A stretch of 64,000 bases of DNA from Furfurilactobacillus siliginis (GTDB taxonomy: Bacteria > Bacillota > Bacilli > Lactobacillales > Lactobacillaceae), in assembly GCF_001437435.1 (NCBI RefSeq), contig NZ_JQCB01000007.1, positions 32,847-96,846 of the forward strand, read 5' to 3'. Numbering within the stretch: the stretch's first letter is position 1; each line of letters opens with the position of its first letter. This document shows positions 30,161-40,722 of the stretch, piece after piece. Below the pieces are notes generated by a model. The model was not told where the DNA came from. It saw only the letters and a list, made by a program, of their open reading frames with translations, and ran no database searches. Made by a program: the position numbers and the translations under genes.

Positions 30161-33100
30161 CTATTCGTTAGTGGTGTGTTCAGATTCTGCTGCCGGTGCA
30201 GTTGTTGGTTGCGCTGCAGGCGCTTGTTCGTCAGGCTTTTCATCCACAGGATGTTCAGCGGCGTACTTGCTTAATGCATCAACGTTAACAACGTCATCTT
30301 CATCATCATCCATGTCACGCAGTTCAATTTCTTGCTTGTTGTTGTCTAAGACCTTCATGTCCAGACCAAGTGCTTGAAGTTCCTTAACCAGAACACGGAA
30401 TGATTCAGGCACACCAGGCTTCGGAATTGGTTCACCCTTAACAATTGCTTCATAGGTCTTAACACGACCAACGACGTCATCTGACTTGTAAGTCAAGATT
30501 TCTTGCAATGTGTAAGCAGCACCATAGGCTTCCAAAGCCCAAACTTCCATTTCACCGAAACGTTGACCCCCAAATTGCGCTTTCCCACCAAGTGGTTGTT
30601 GCGTAACAAGTGAGTAAGGTCCGATTGAACGAGCATGGATCTTGTCGTCGACCATGTGGGCCAACTTCAAGTAGTGCATGACACCAACGGCGATCCGGTT
30701 ATCAAACGCTTCACCGGTCCGACCATCGTACAAGACGTACTTGGCATCAGTAGGCATTCCTGCTTCTTGAACAGCGTCCCAGATATCCTTATCTTGCGCA
30801 CCATCAAAGACAGGCGTTGCAACATGGATACCAAGTTTACGAGCAGCCATTCCTAAATGCAGTTCCAGCACTTGCCCAATGTTCATACGAGAAGGCACAC
30901 CCATTGGTGAAAGCATGATGTCAATTGGTGTTCCATCTGGCATGTAAGGCATGTCTTCTTCAGGAATAACAATTGATACAGTACCCTTGTTCCCATGACG
31001 ACCTGACATCTTGTCACCGACCTGAATCTTACGCTTCTGAGCGATGTAGACACGGACCATCATGTTCACACCAGGTGATAATTCATCCCCGTTTTCACGA
31101 GTAAAGATCTTAACATCCTGGATGATACCGCCACCACCATGAGGAACACGCAGTGAAGTATCACGAACTTCACGTGCCTTTTCACCAAAGATAGCGTGCA
31201 GCAAACGTTCTTCAGCTGATAATTCTGTCACACCCTTAGGCGTAACCTTACCAACTAAGATGTCGCCGTCTTGCACTTCAGCACCAACACGGATAATTCC
31301 TTCTTCGTCAAGATCCTTCAATGAATCTTCACCAACGTTAGGAATTTCGCGAGTCATTTCTTCAGGTCCAAGTTTGGTGTCTCGTGCTTCTGATTCATAT
31401 TCTTCGATATGAATTGAAGTGTAGACATCATCCTTAACCAACCGTTCGGAAATGGCAATGGCATCTTCGAAGTTATAACCGTTCCAAGTCATGAAGGCAA
31501 TCAATGGGTTTTGCCCAAGGGCTAATTCCCCACCTTCCATTGAAGGACCGTCAGCCAAAATTTCATCGGCATCAACACTGTCGCCAACCTTAACGATTGG
31601 ACGTTGGTTGTAGTTCTTACCACCGTTTGAGCGACGGAACTTCATCAACTTGTAGGTATCCAAAGTACTGTCTTCACGGCGAACACGAATTTGCGTTGCA
31701 TCAACGTATTCAACAATTCCAGAAGCCTTACTGATCAAGGCAACCCCAGAATCATGCGCTGCCTTATATTCAATCCCAGTCCCAACAAGTGGGGCATGTG
31801 GATTCAATAAAGGAACAGCTTGCCGTTGCATGTTGGCACCCATCAAAGCACGGTTAGAATCATCGTTTTCCAAGAAAGGAATACATGCAGTGGCAACAGC
31901 AACTACTTGCTTAGGTGAAACATCCATGTAATCGATGTTATCGATTGATGTTTCAATATTTTCATCCTTTGAACGTGCCAAAACAGTGTCATCAACGAAT
32001 GAACCATCGTCACTCAATGGTGAGTTGGCTTGAGCAATGACAAAGTTATCTTCTTCATCGGCAGTTAAGTAGTCGATTCGGTCAGTAACTTTGTGGTTAT
32101 CCCAAGAAACACGACGGTAAGGCGTTTCAATGAATCCGTAACGGTTAACCTTCGCGTAACTAGACAATGAGTTAATCAACCCAATGTTAGGACCTTCAGG
32201 TGTTTCGATAGGACACATCCGACCATAGTGGGTGTAGTGAACATCCCGGACTTCATATCCGGCACGGTCACGTGTCAAACCACCAGGTCCAAGTGCAGAT
32301 AGACGCCGTTTATGAGTTAATTCACCCAATGGGTTAGTCTGATCCATGAATTGTGACAGTTGTGAACTACCAAAGAATTCTTTGATTGAAGCAACAACTG
32401 GACGAATATTGATTAATTGTTGTGGTGTTACAGTTGCGGAATCCTGAATGGACATCCGTTCCCGAACAACCCGTTCCATCCGTGATAAACCAATCCGGAA
32501 TTGGTTCTGGAGTAATTCACCCACAGAACGAATCCGACGGTTACCCAAGTGATCAATATCATCAGTTGAACCAAGACCTTCTTGCAAACTGAAGAAGTAG
32601 TTGATTGAAGCAATGATATCAGCAGGCTGAATGGTGTGGTTCTTTAAGTCGATATGACCATTACCAATGATGTTTAAGACTTGTTCAGGATCCTTCTTGG
32701 AGTAAACCTTGATGATCTGGACTGTCATCGGTTCAGTTACGACAGCTTCATCTGAAGGTGTAAAGGTAACTGACTTAAAGTCTTCTTGATCCAGGTATGG
32801 TGCCAACTTGGCCATAACGGTCTTGTCGATCACAGCACCCTTTTCGGCAATGATCTCACCTGAGTCAGGATCAGCAAGCGTTTCAGCAAGCGTCAAGCCT
32901 AGTAAACGGGTGTGTAGATCAAGCTTCTTGTTTAACTTGTAACGACCAACAGGAGCAGTGTCGTAACGCTTAGGATCGAAGAACCGTGCAGTCAACAGAC
33001 TCCGTGAAGAGTCAGCTGTCTTAGGTTCGCCGGGACGTAAACGTTCGTAAACATCCTTCAAGGATTCTTCAACACGTGAATCATCAGCATTCTTATGAAT

Positions 33101-33781
33101 ATCCTTTTCCAAAGTGGCCATTAAAGCGTCACTTTGACCCAAGATTTCGATGATTTCATCGTCAGAACCATAACCTAATGCCCGAACAAGTTCAGTCATT
33201 GGCAGTTTCCGTGTCCGGTCAATCCGGACATAAGAGATTTCCTTGGCGTCTGTTTCGTATTCGAGCCATGCACCACGGTTAGGAATAACCGTTGCACCAT
33301 ACACTTCACGACCGTTCTTATCTTCATCCTCAGTGTAGTAAACACCAGGTGAACGAACTAATTGTGAAACGATAACTCGTTCTGCCCCATTGATGATAAA
33401 CGTCCCCTGATCAGTCATCAGTGGGAAATCACCAAAGAACACGTCTTGACTCTTGATTTCACCAGTTTCATGGTTCGTCAAACGTAAAGTAACGTGCAGC
33501 GGTGCTGAATAGTTGGCATCGTGTTCACGTGCCTCATCAACCGTGTATTTTGGTTCGAGTAATTGGTAGTCAACGAATTCCAGTGACAAGTTCCCCTGGA
33601 AATCATCAATTGGCATGATGTCATCGAACATGTCACGCAAGCCTTCGTCCAAGAACCATTGGTATGAATCCGTTTGGATTTCAATCAGGTTCGGTAGATC
33701 AAGAACTTCCTTGATACGTGCGTAACTTCTGCGGGTCCGGTGCTTACCGTATTTAACTAAATGCCCTGCCAAGTTCTTCAC
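30161..33781 (-). CDS. rpoB: RNA polymerase beta subunit
   Basis: Catalytic RNA polymerase subunit. The 1206 residues start [20 protein letters not shown]. The rifampicin region reads [20 protein letters not shown] then [10 protein letters not shown], which is the sensitive form. Other landmarks are [20 protein letters not shown] and [10 protein letters not shown]. The tail ends in an acidic, Ala/Pro-rich stretch ([16 protein letters not shown]). It is transcribed with rpoC from the promoter at 34004-34032 through a 216-base leader. Confidence 0.98.
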   Translation of the reverse strand: MKNLAGHLVKYGKHRTRRSYARIKEVLDLPNLIEIQTDSYQWFLDEGLRDMFDDIMPIDDFQGNLSLEFVDYQLLEPKYTVDEAREHDANYSAPLHVTLRLTNHETGEIKSQDVFFGDFPLMTDQGTFIINGAERVIVSQLVRSPGVYYTEDEDKNGREVYGATVIPNRGAWLEYETDAKEISYVRIDRTRKLPMTELVRALGYGSDDEIIEILGQSDALMATLEKDIHKNADDSRVEESLKDVYERLRPGEPKTADSSRSLLTARFFDPKRYDTAPVGRYKLNKKLDLHTRLLGLTLAETLADPDSGEIIAEKGAVIDKTVMAKLAPYLDQEDFKSVTFTPSDEAVVTEPMTVQIIKVYSKKDPEQVLNIIGNGHIDLKNHTIQPADIIASINYFFSLQEGLGSTDDIDHLGNRRIRSVGELLQNQFRIGLSRMERVVRERMSIQDSATVTPQQLINIRPVVASIKEFFGSSQLSQFMDQTNPLGELTHKRRLSALGPGGLTRDRAGYEVRDVHYTHYGRMCPIETPEGPNIGLINSLSSYAKVNRYGFIETPYRRVSWDNHKVTDRIDYLTADEEDNFVIAQANSPLSDDGSFVDDTVLARSKDENIETSIDNIDYMDVSPKQVVAVATACIPFLENDDSNRALMGANMQRQAVPLLNPHAPLVGTGIEYKAAHDSGVALISKASGIVEYVDATQIRVRREDSTLDTYKLMKFRRSNGGKNYNQRPIVKVGDSVDADEILADGPSMEGGELALGQNPLIAFMTWNGYNFEDAIAISERLVKDDVYTSIHIEEYESEARDTKLGPEEMTREIPNVGEDSLKDLDEEGIIRVGAEVQDGDILVGKVTPKGVTELSAEERLLHAIFGEKAREVRDTSLRVPHGGGGIIQDVKIFTRENGDELSPGVNMMVRVYIAQKRKIQVGDKMSGRHGNKGTVSIVIPEEDMPYMPDGTPIDIMLSPMGVPSRMNIGQVLELHLGMAARKLGIHVATPVFDGAQDKDIWDAVQEAGMPTDAKYVLYDGRTGEAFDNRIAVGVMHYLKLAHMVDDKIHARSIGPYSLVTQQPLGGKAQFGGQRFGEMEVWALEAYGAAYTLQEILTYKSDDVVGRVKTYEAIVKGEPIPKPGVPESFRVLVKELQALGLDMKVLDNNKQEIELRDMDDDEDDVVNVDALSKYAAEHPVDEKPDEQAPAAQPTTAPAAESEHTTNE

Positions 33782-33870
33782 TCCTTTTGATTGGTTTTCC
33801 GGTGAATAAAGCTCAAATTAGATATTACAGTTTGATTACAAATCACTAAAATACCGAATTTTGAGCATAA

Positions 33871-33945
33871 AAAAGGCAAAAGAAGCAATGATTGAACAGC
33901 CCAGTTAATGAGTTGAAAGCATGCTACTTTTGCTTTTCTATAGGG
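33871..33945 (-). ncRNA. Lacto-rpoB-type leader element (candidate)
   Basis: Within the rpoB 5' leader, AAAAGCAAAAGTAGC pairs on the minus strand with GCTTCTTTTGCCTTTT about 35 bases later, followed by a T-rich run. A Lacto-rpoB RNA motif has been described upstream of rpoB in Lactobacillales. The position matches, but the motif consensus was not checked. The hairpin looks terminator-like, which would suit attenuation. Confidence 0.5.
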
Positions 33946-34003
33946 GTTCTGACGGACAATAGATCGCCAGAACGATTTTTATTCACAGTGATATACAATG
34001 AGT

Positions 34004-34032
34004 AATATACTCGCCATCACTCATTCTGTCAA
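34004..34032 (-). promoter_or_regulatory. Promoter of rpoBC
   Basis: Minus strand -35 TTGACA (34027-34032, perfect) and -10 TATATT (34004-34009) with a 17-base spacer. The rest of the 543-base clpC-rpoB gap, between 34033 and 34200, shows nothing I can name. Confidence 0.75.
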
Positions 34033-34204
34033 TGGTTGCGCTCAGTGGACAGTGACTGATTTAAACGCCATCAATTCACTGATTTAATCATACCAGCATC
34101 GTACGAATTTCGTTTTCAAAACGACTTCGATATTTGAGAATCATAGGAAGTTTTTTGTTTGATTTCGTTTTATGACTTTAAAAACTGGCACCATGTTTGA
34201 AAAT

Positions 34205-34257
34205 TTAAATGCATTTTCATCCCACATTTTTACTATTTAAGCGCGCAAATCAAAAAG
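34205..34257 (-). repeat. Dispersed intergenic repeat, copy G (truncated)
   Basis: Directly after the clpC terminator the minus strand reads TTTTTGATTTGCGCGCTTAA and continues ATAGTAAAAATGTGGGA. This matches the first part of copies D, E and F. The rest of the element is absent. Confidence 0.55.
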
Positions 34258-34299
34258 CGGTGTTTAGGACAAAATGAATCATGTCCTAAACACCGCTTT
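34254..34299 (-). terminator. Terminator after clpC
   Basis: A perfect 18-base stem, AAAGCGGTGTTTAGGACA (34254-34271) / its complement (34282-34299), with a 10-base loop and a T run on the minus strand. Confidence 0.9.
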
Positions 34300-34324
34300 G
34301 ACTTCATAAATTCAAATAATGACC

Positions 34325-36841
34325 TTACTTAGTCGCAACTGCTGCTGGTTTTTCCGGTTGTTCTTTCGTCGTAACCGTAATTTTGCCACCCTTAGCGCCA
34401 ACTGTCACAGAGTCGTTAGTCTTAATTTGACCAGCAATCAATGCTTCACTCAGCCGATCCTCAACCTCAGTCTGCAATGCCCGCCGAATTGGCCGTGCAC
34501 CGTATTCTGGGTCAAAGCCTGCTTTGGCGACCACGTCAATCGCAGCTGGTGTGATCTTCACCTTAATGCCTTGTTCAGCCACCCGGGCAAGTACATTACC
34601 AGCCATGATCTTAACGATTTCATGCAGTTCTTCCTTGTTCAATGAATGGAAGATGACTGATTCATCGATTCGGTTCAAGAATTCAGGTCTAAACGTCAAC
34701 CGTAATGCTTGGCGAATCTTGTCAGACATTGCCGCATAGTTATCGCTGGCACTCGTCGCACCAAACCCAACCTCTTTGTCATCACGTACCGCCGTTGCAC
34801 CAAGGTTGGAGGTCATGATCAAAATCGTGTTTCTAAAGTCGACCTTGCGCCCCTTAGAATCCGTCAAGAACCCATCATCTAAAACTTGTAATAACAGGTT
34901 GAACACATCCGTATCAGCCTTTTCAGCTTCATCCAGTAAAACAACTGAGTAAGGCTTGTTACGAACTTGTTCCGTCAGCTGACCACCCTCATCGTAACCG
35001 ACATAACCAGGTGCTGCCCCAATCAAACGGCTAGAGCTATAACGTTCCTGGTATTCAGACATGTCAACCCGAATCATGTTGTCTTCTGAGCCAAACATTG
35101 CTTCGGCCAAAGCCTTTGCTAATTCAGTCTTCCCGACACCAGTTGGGCCAAGGAACATGAATGACCCAATGGGACGATTTGGATCTTTTAATCCAGAACG
35201 TGCCCGCCGAATCGCCCGAGATACCGCAGAAATTGCCTCTTCTTGACCAACGACCCGTTTGTGCAGGACCTTTTCCAAATTCAGTAACCGTGATTCCTCG
35301 TCCTTTTGTAGCTGTGTCAATGGAATTCCCGTCCATTGTGATACAACATCTGCGACATCCTCATCAGTTACCTTAAGTTCGTAATGTGTCTGCCCAGCAA
35401 GGGACTCGTCTTGGTCATCCAACAGTTTATCGACGCGCTTACGTAATGCCATTTCCTTCTCACGTAAAGCAGCTGCGCCTTCAAAGTCCTGGTTTTCAAT
35501 CGCCGCTTCTTTTTCCTGTTGCAAATCAGCCAGTTTGTCTTCTTGCTTAGCCAATTTTGTCTTGTGACCCGCAACAGATGCATCGATACGAACCTTGGCA
35601 GCGGCCTCGTCCATCAAGTCAATGGCCTTGTCCGGTAGGAAACGTTCCGTAATGTAGCGTGAGGACAGTTTAACGGCTTGTTCCACAGCATCATCGGTAA
35701 TTTCTACATGATGATGATCTTCATAACGGCTCTTCAAACCGCGCAAAATATCGATTGCTTCGCTTTCGCTTGGCTCGTCCACTTGCACCGTTGCAAACCG
35801 ACGTTCCAACGCAGCATCTGATTCAATGTACTTTTGGTATTCGTTTAAGGTCGTTGCACCGATTGTTTGCAGCTCTCCACGAGCCAGTGCAGGCTTCAAG
35901 ATGTTCGAGGCATCAATAGCCCCTTCTGCACCACCAGCACCAATTAACGTGTGTAATTCATCGATGAATAAAATCACGTGGCCATCATTGTAGATTTCTT
36001 CAATGACCTTCTTCAAACGATCTTCAAATTCACCACGGTACTTGGTGCCAGCAACTAATGAGCCCATATCTAGCATCATCAACCGCTTGTCGGCTAGATC
36101 ATCAGGCACATCCCCAGCAACGATTTTTTGTGCCAAGCCTTCAGCAATAGCTGTTTTACCAACCCCAGGTTCACCAATCAAAACCGGATTGTTCTTCGTC
36201 CGCCGGCTCAAGATCTGAATGACCCGTTTGACTTCCTTAGCTCGGCCAACGACAGGATCCATCTGCTGGTCAACAGCCAATGCAGTCAAATCACGCGCCA
36301 ATGAGTCCAGCGTAGGTGTCCCAGCAGGCTGTTTTGCGTTACCACCGTTATTAGTAGCACCGTTCTTCCCCATTTGTTGGCGACGACGAGGTGTATCACT
36401 AACCCCTAGTTTGCGCAAGATGACCTTACGTGCCTGAGCCAGATCCAAGTTCAACGTTGCTAAAATCCGCGAAGACAAAATACTTTCATCAGACAACAAC
36501 GCTAACAATAAATGTTCTGTCCCAATTTTAGTGGCACCCAACCGCTTAGCTTCATCCCCGGCTAATGACAACATGTCCTTAGCTTTAGGTGAGTAAGGTA
36601 AGTAGGTGTCTTTGCTAACACCGCTCAAAGTACCGTAACCCGTGAAGCGTTCGATTTCTTCACGAACGTCCTCTTCTGTCACGTTAAACTGCTGCAGGAC
36701 CTTGCTAGCAATCCCATTTTGTTCAATCGTCAATGCCAGTAGCAGATGTTCAGTACCAACAGCCTGGTGTTTAAAGTACTTTGCTTGTTCTTGTGCTAAA
36801 ACTAAAACGTCCTTGGCACTTGGCGTAAATAAATTGTCCAT
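34325..36841 (-). CDS. clpC: ATP-dependent Clp protease ATPase ClpC
   Basis: HSP100 unfoldase that feeds ClpP. In the 838 residues there are two N-terminal Clp repeats (about 1-145), the first AAA domain with [13 protein letters not shown], a UVR-containing middle domain ([20 protein letters not shown]) and the second AAA domain with [14 protein letters not shown]. It is downstream of ctsR in the same operon, without mcsA or mcsB between them, which is the usual lactobacillus arrangement. Confidence 0.97.
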   Translation of the reverse strand: MDNLFTPSAKDVLVLAQEQAKYFKHQAVGTEHLLLALTIEQNGIASKVLQQFNVTEEDVREEIERFTGYGTLSGVSKDTYLPYSPKAKDMLSLAGDEAKRLGATKIGTEHLLLALLSDESILSSRILATLNLDLAQARKVILRKLGVSDTPRRRQQMGKNGATNNGGNAKQPAGTPTLDSLARDLTALAVDQQMDPVVGRAKEVKRVIQILSRRTKNNPVLIGEPGVGKTAIAEGLAQKIVAGDVPDDLADKRLMMLDMGSLVAGTKYRGEFEDRLKKVIEEIYNDGHVILFIDELHTLIGAGGAEGAIDASNILKPALARGELQTIGATTLNEYQKYIESDAALERRFATVQVDEPSESEAIDILRGLKSRYEDHHHVEITDDAVEQAVKLSSRYITERFLPDKAIDLMDEAAAKVRIDASVAGHKTKLAKQEDKLADLQQEKEAAIENQDFEGAAALREKEMALRKRVDKLLDDQDESLAGQTHYELKVTDEDVADVVSQWTGIPLTQLQKDEESRLLNLEKVLHKRVVGQEEAISAVSRAIRRARSGLKDPNRPIGSFMFLGPTGVGKTELAKALAEAMFGSEDNMIRVDMSEYQERYSSSRLIGAAPGYVGYDEGGQLTEQVRNKPYSVVLLDEAEKADTDVFNLLLQVLDDGFLTDSKGRKVDFRNTILIMTSNLGATAVRDDKEVGFGATSASDNYAAMSDKIRQALRLTFRPEFLNRIDESVIFHSLNKEELHEIVKIMAGNVLARVAEQGIKVKITPAAIDVVAKAGFDPEYGARPIRRALQTEVEDRLSEALIAGQIKTNDSVTVGAKGGKITVTTKEQPEKPAAVATK

Positions 36842-36883
36842 ATGTTGATCCTGCCTTTCTCTTATTCATTCAACTCGTGCAGG

Positions 36884-37360
36884 TTAATCTTCAAAACGTA
36901 ATCGGTTTAAGACACCAATTAAAATCCGTGCGCGCAACGTATTTTCAACATCACGGTCAGCCACATTTAACGTGTCTTTATCAATTGCCGCTAAAATAAT
37001 GTTTGCTTCGCGTTCCTTCAACACACCATCGTTAAACAGTGAATTAATGATAGCAAACGCATCATGCTGATTGATTGAGTCGCCGACTACATCAGTTAGC
37101 AAACTGTCCAGCACATCGGCATCAGCCAGTAAATTCACCTTTTCAATTCGAATGTAGCCACCGCCACCACGCTTACTTTCAACAATGTACCCGTTTTGAA
37201 TGGTAAACCGGGTCTTAATCACATAGTTGATCTGTGACGGAACGACGTTAAATTGGTCGGCAATGTCTGAGCGTCGAATCTCAACTTGTTCGGCCTCTGC
37301 CAAAATCCCCTTCAAATACTTTTCGATGACATCTGAAATATTTGTTGGTCCTTCCATCAT
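36884..37360 (-). CDS. ctsR: Class III stress repressor CtsR
   Basis: Represses clp genes at normal temperature. The 158 residues have the winged helix with VPSQINYVIKTRFTIQNGYI, the glycine wing SKRGGGGYIRI that is the heat-sensing element, and a C-terminal dimerisation domain. Two adjacent ATGs could start it (37360 or 37357), with GGGGTG upstream. A CtsR box in its own promoter indicates autoregulation. Confidence 0.95.
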   Translation of the reverse strand: MMEGPTNISDVIEKYLKGILAEAEQVEIRRSDIADQFNVVPSQINYVIKTRFTIQNGYIVESKRGGGGYIRIEKVNLLADADVLDSLLTDVVGDSINQHDAFAIINSLFNDGVLKEREANIILAAIDKDTLNVADRDVENTLRARILIGVLNRLRFED

Positions 37361-37374
37361 CGCTCACCCCAATC

Positions 37375-37391
37375 TTTGACTAATATTGACT
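37375..37391 (-). promoter_or_regulatory. CtsR operator
   Basis: On the plus strand TTTGACT-AAT-ATTGACT, i.e. two direct AGTCAAW-type heptads separated by three bases, close to the published CtsR consensus. It covers the expected transcription start of ctsR-clpC. Confidence 0.85.
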
Positions 37392-37393
37392 AT

Positions 37394-37421
37394 ATTATAC
37401 GAAGATTACGTTATTTTGCAA
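37394..37421 (-). promoter_or_regulatory. Promoter of ctsR-clpC
   Basis: Minus strand -10 TATAAT (37394-37399, perfect) and -35 TTGCAA (37416-37421) with a 16-base spacer, immediately upstream of the CtsR box. Confidence 0.7.
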
Positions 37422-37639
37422 TCAAAAAGTTTTTCCAAGCCCTGTCATGACAAAGTTTCACGACTTCGACCGGGTTGTTACTATACGCTGAATTTTGGTG
37501 AGATGTTAGTAAAAGAACTTTTGATGCAGAAAAGAGCGTTCAGCAGAGGTCTGGAAGCTGTGAGTAAGACACAGAACTTCTGCACGGGTCGCGTTTGCTG
37601 AAGCGTGCTACACTTTGTGCTATGACCGTAGCCATACAA
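37422..37639. other. Non-coding stretch upstream of ctsR
   Basis: No convincing gene. It holds an imperfect inverted arrangement, GCGTTCAGCAG (near 37536) and TTTGCTGAAGCG (near 37592), around CTGTGAGTAAGACACAGAAC. This might be a further decayed copy of the dispersed repeat, but the match is too weak to claim. Confidence 0.35.
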
Positions 37640-37676
37640 AAAGCGTTCGCGATATCAAAATTATCGCGAACGCTTT
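37640..37676 (-). terminator. Terminator after tenA
   Basis: A perfect 15-base stem AAAGCGTTCGCGATA (37640-37654) with TATCGCGAACGCTTT (37662-37676) and a T run on the minus strand. It lies 150 bases past the tenA stop, beyond repeat copy A. Confidence 0.85.
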
Positions 37677-37704
37677 GGTTTGGTGTGGAAGCATTCAGTT
37701 TATG

Positions 37705-37835
37705 TAGTGAAAACGCGATATAAAGCCTTGAATCGCTGTGCAGAATCTAGCCGCTGTCCGTGGCTAAAGCCACTACCACCGTCTTTATTCTTGCTCGGCT
37801 CACACCCGGGCTTGATCTCGCTCTGTTATTTCCAC
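37705..37835 (+). repeat. Dispersed intergenic repeat, copy A
   Basis: It contains CGCTGTGCAGAATCTAGCCG, the central hairpin GTGGCT-AA-AGCCAC, then TACCACCGTC and TTCTTGCTCG. It fills the space between the tenA stop codon and its terminator and overlaps the last tenA codons. It aligns with copies B and C. Confidence 0.75.
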
Positions 37836-38485
37836 CCTTGTTTATCCAATACCATTTGCCAAAAATCGTGTTCATAGTGTGTGCTGCGGGCAAAGGCCAA
37901 CTGCATTTTTGCTTGGGTCGCTTCATCTGCCTGGTCAGCAATCGCATTGGTTAACGCCAATTGGTCAGCTACTGAATCAACATAATCATCAGCCTGGTAA
38001 CTGTCGATCCATGCTTGGTAAATTGGCACCGGTGAATGCAACCCAACGAGGTGTTTACCAATGTCTGCATACAACCATGCACATGGTAATAATCCGGCTA
38101 CTGCTGCAGCAACGCCTTGGTCCGTCAGCGTTCGATACATGTGCGATGTGTACGCATATGTCGTTGGAGCCATCGGTGTTTGCTTCACATCTGCATCACT
38201 AATGTTAAGTTCCTTGAAAAAAGTTTCGCGTGTACTGATTTCACCTGCGCGCAATCCCGCTGCCAGTTCTGCCAGCATTCGTTTGACATGACCATCGTCA
38301 CTAGTGGCCGCGGTCAGCTCATGAATTTTCGCAAAGTCATGCAAATAATGATGGTCTTGAATTAAATAATATCGAAATACATCTTCTGGCATCGATCCAT
38401 CACTTAACTGCTTGATGAACGGATGGTGAATACTTGCCTGCCACATACGCTCGTTGTTTTGTAATGCCTGCTCACTAAACGTCAT
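37826..38485 (-). CDS. tenA: TenA-type aminopyrimidine aminohydrolase (thiaminase II)
   Basis: Hydrolyses aminopyrimidine breakdown products of thiamine for salvage. The 219 residues have D44 (QDHHYLHD), the catalytic C135 (GLLPCAWLYADIG) and E205 (STHYEHDFW), the same numbering as Bacillus TenA. It stands alone, and no TPP riboswitch is seen upstream. Only an extended -10 promoter (TGG-TATACT) precedes it, right after the terminator of the neighbouring dehydrogenase gene. Confidence 0.93.
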   Translation of the reverse strand: MTFSEQALQNNERMWQASIHHPFIKQLSDGSMPEDVFRYYLIQDHHYLHDFAKIHELTAATSDDGHVKRMLAELAAGLRAGEISTRETFFKELNISDADVKQTPMAPTTYAYTSHMYRTLTDQGVAAAVAGLLPCAWLYADIGKHLVGLHSPVPIYQAWIDSYQADDYVDSVADQLALTNAIADQADEATQAKMQLAFARSTHYEHDFWQMVLDKQGWK

Positions 38486-38519
38486 CTGATTAATCGCTCC
38501 TATTAAAAGATTACGCTTC

Positions 38520-38528
38520 AGTATACCA
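38520..38528 (-). promoter_or_regulatory. Extended -10 promoter of tenA
   Basis: Minus strand TGG followed by TATACT (38520-38525), with no recognisable -35. It lies 35 bases before the tenA ATG. Confidence 0.5.
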
Positions 38529-38536
38529 AAACAAAA

Positions 38537-38574
38537 AAGAGCTTACCGACAAGTATCCTCATCGACAAGCTCTT
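38537..38574 (-). terminator. Terminator after the D-lactate dehydrogenase gene
   Basis: Stem AAGAGCTT (38537-38544) / AAGCTCTT (38567-38574), with further pairing inside and six Ts on the minus strand. Confidence 0.8.
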
Positions 38575-38592
38575 GCAAAAACAGATTAGTAA

Positions 38593-39591
38593 TTAGTCAA
38601 AGCTAACAACGTTTTCTGCTTTACCAGTTTCAATTAATTGTTTGTTGTTGTTCAAGGCAAATTGCACCATGTTACGAACAGCAGTCTTCGTGTAGAAGGC
38701 GATATGTGGGCTAACCAACACGTTTTCGCGCTTCATCAAGTTCTTCAAACGTTCGTCAGGAATAGCATCGAAGCTACCAAAGTCAGCATTGAAGATACCA
38801 ACTTCTTTTTCGTAAACGTCCAAAGCAGCACCGGCAACCTTGCCAGAGTCTAAGGCAGCAATCAAGTCATCAGTGTCGATCAAATCACCACGGGCTGGGT
38901 TCAAGATGTAAACGCCATCCTTCATCTTGCCGAAGGCTTCAGCATTCAACATGTGGAAGTTTTCCTTCGTTGCAGGTGCATGAAGTGAGATAACATCAGC
39001 TTGCTTGTATAATTCGTCCAATGTGTCGACGTAGATGCCTTCCTTTTCCAATTCAGGATTGTGGAAAACATCGTAGGCAACAATTTTGGCACCAAAGCCA
39101 CGGTAGATTTGCATTGCGGCACGGCCGATACGACCAGTAGCAATGACACCAACTGTCAAGGTGTTCAATTCAGTGGCAATGTCTGGTGCCCATTGCAAGT
39201 CACCCTTTGCTTGACGGTTAGCGTATTGAGGTGTGTGCCGTAGCAAACGCATCAATTCAGTAACTGTGAATTCAGCAATAGCTGCTGGCGAGTAAGCAGG
39301 CACGTTAGTAACTTTGAAACCGTTACGTTTAACAGCATCAGCATCAACGTTATCAACACCAACATTCCGTAATGATAAGTTAGTAATGCCAAATTTGGCT
39401 AACTTATCTAAAACAGATGCCGTGTAAGGTTTTTGTTGGTACACAACGGCACCATCAAAGCCTTCAGCTTGGTCGACTGTTTCGTCAGTCAAAAGTTCCT
39501 TAACTGCCTTAACTTCGATACCTTGTTCTTTGGACCATTCTTCAACGTATGGGCGTTCGTCATCACGAATACCGTAAGCAATAATTTTCAC
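38593..39591 (-). CDS. ldhD: D-lactate dehydrogenase (D-2-hydroxyacid dehydrogenase)
   Basis: Reduces pyruvate to D-lactate with NADH, regenerating NAD during fermentation. The 332 residues have the NAD fold VGVIATGRIGRAAM, the catalytic arginine in LNPARGDLIDT, the glutamate in LDVYEKEVGIFN and the histidine in VSPHIAFYT. YSPAAIAEFTV at the substrate side is typical of lactobacillar D-LDH. It is a single gene with its own promoter and terminator. Related 2-hydroxyisocaproate dehydrogenases cannot be fully excluded from sequence alone. Confidence 0.9.
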   Translation of the reverse strand: MKIIAYGIRDDERPYVEEWSKEQGIEVKAVKELLTDETVDQAEGFDGAVVYQQKPYTASVLDKLAKFGITNLSLRNVGVDNVDADAVKRNGFKVTNVPAYSPAAIAEFTVTELMRLLRHTPQYANRQAKGDLQWAPDIATELNTLTVGVIATGRIGRAAMQIYRGFGAKIVAYDVFHNPELEKEGIYVDTLDELYKQADVISLHAPATKENFHMLNAEAFGKMKDGVYILNPARGDLIDTDDLIAALDSGKVAGAALDVYEKEVGIFNADFGSFDAIPDERLKNLMKRENVLVSPHIAFYTKTAVRNMVQFALNNNKQLIETGKAENVVSFD

Positions 39592-39626
39592 TTTGAACTA
39601 CCTCCAGATTGTTTTAACACTATTCC

Positions 39627-39654
39627 AGTATAGCACGCGTTTCCCTGCATTGAA
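39627..39654 (-). promoter_or_regulatory. Promoter of the D-lactate dehydrogenase gene
   Basis: Minus strand -10 TATACT (39627-39632) and weak -35 TTCAAT (39649-39654), 16 bases apart. The weak -35 would suit a regulated promoter. Confidence 0.5.
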
Positions 39655-39662
39655 GCCGTTTT

Positions 39663-39728
39663 CATTTGTGAAATTCCATTTGTGAAAACTTTTTACATAA
39701 GCTATGCCTTAGCAATGGGTTTGTGAAC
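39663..39728 (-). promoter_or_regulatory. Repeated TTTGTGAA motifs, Rex-like half-sites
   Basis: CATTTGTGAAA occurs twice with a 14-base period (39663-39673 and 39677-39687), and TTTGTGAAC occurs again at 39720-39728, all just upstream of the -35. TTGTGAA is the half-site of the NADH-sensing repressor Rex, but here the copies are direct repeats, not the usual inverted pair. Confidence 0.4.
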
Positions 39729-39774
39729 ATTTATAAGCAAAATTATTTTTTCTTTGTTATTTTTATCACAAGAC

Positions 39775-40710
39775 TTATGAATCATCTATTTCAGTCGCTT
39801 TTGGCATTCGATATCCCATCGTCAGCATCACAACTGCTGCAATTATCAATGCGCCACCCAGCCCATCTGCCCATGAAAATGGAATGTGGAGCACCGTAAT
39901 TGAAATTACAGTTGCGGCCAGCGGTTCAAACGCGTCCAACAAACTAGCGGTCGTCGGTGAAATGTAAAGCAGGCTCACCGCGTACATGACAAATGCCAAT
40001 AACGTACCAAATAAAATAACCGCACTAATTGCTAGCACCCGCGTTGGTGTTAATGGTGGTACCCCAACCCAGATTGGCTGAATAAAGTTCATTGCAAGTC
40101 CACCAATCAAAAGGCCCCAGCCATTAACGGGTCCAGCACCATACACTGGTAGCAATGGCCGCGGCAACAATGTGCTAGACGCCACCGCGACTGCTGACAT
40201 CAATCCCCAAAACAGCAAAGCCGGTGACACCGCTAAATGTGTTAGTTGTCCGTGGGTAACCACAAAAAAAGCACCAACTAAGGCAAATACCATTCCGATT
40301 GTTTCTGCACGAGAAGGCAACTGCCTGTGAAACACGATGTAGTACAACGTGATCACAATTGGTCCCAAGAACTGTAGAATCGTGGCGACAGCAGCATTCC
40401 CGTAACGGATTGCCAAAAAGTAAAAAAACTGAATCGGAATAAGTCCCAACAGTCCAAATAAAACTTGTTGTAAGGCAGCCCGCTTATTTTGCCACACACG
40501 TAGCGGCTGTTGATGCCGTAAAGCGCTGTAAGTTAATAATAATATTCCCGCAAAGGTCATTCGAACAGCAGTAAGCCATGCAGGCGTAACCGCGTGTTCA
40601 CCATGAAAAAGCGTCTGTGCAATAACACCCGAGACGCCCCATAATGTTGCACCACCACTAGCCAGCAAAATACCCAGTAACCGTTTATTCTGTGTCTGTT
40701 TCACGTACAT
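39775..40710 (-). CDS. EamA/DMT-superfamily transporter
   Basis: An inner-membrane permease of the drug/metabolite transporter superfamily. The 311 residues hold ten hydrophobic segments in two EamA repeats. The first begins LASGGATLWGVSGVIAQTLF. The second contains VMYAVSLLYISPTTASLLDA and FEPLAATVISI, where the final proline/glutamate region is typical of EamA. The substrate is not predictable. It ends its transcript after the small membrane protein, with a 12-base gap. Confidence 0.88.
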   Translation of the reverse strand: MYVKQTQNKRLLGILLASGGATLWGVSGVIAQTLFHGEHAVTPAWLTAVRMTFAGILLLTYSALRHQQPLRVWQNKRAALQQVLFGLLGLIPIQFFYFLAIRYGNAAVATILQFLGPIVITLYYIVFHRQLPSRAETIGMVFALVGAFFVVTHGQLTHLAVSPALLFWGLMSAVAVASSTLLPRPLLPVYGAGPVNGWGLLIGGLAMNFIQPIWVGVPPLTPTRVLAISAVILFGTLLAFVMYAVSLLYISPTTASLLDAFEPLAATVISITVLHIPFSWADGLGGALIIAAVVMLTMGYRMPKATEIDDS

Positions 40711-40722
40711 TTCTCCTACGAA

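Noticed and set aside
36300..36340. Possible frameshift between the ClpC N-domain and first ATPase domain
   Set aside because: The Gly/Asn/Gln-rich linker there is in frame and the 838-residue length is normal.
38486..38592. TPP riboswitch upstream of tenA
   Set aside because: The gap is only 107 bases and is filled by a terminator and a simple promoter; no thi-box blocks are seen.
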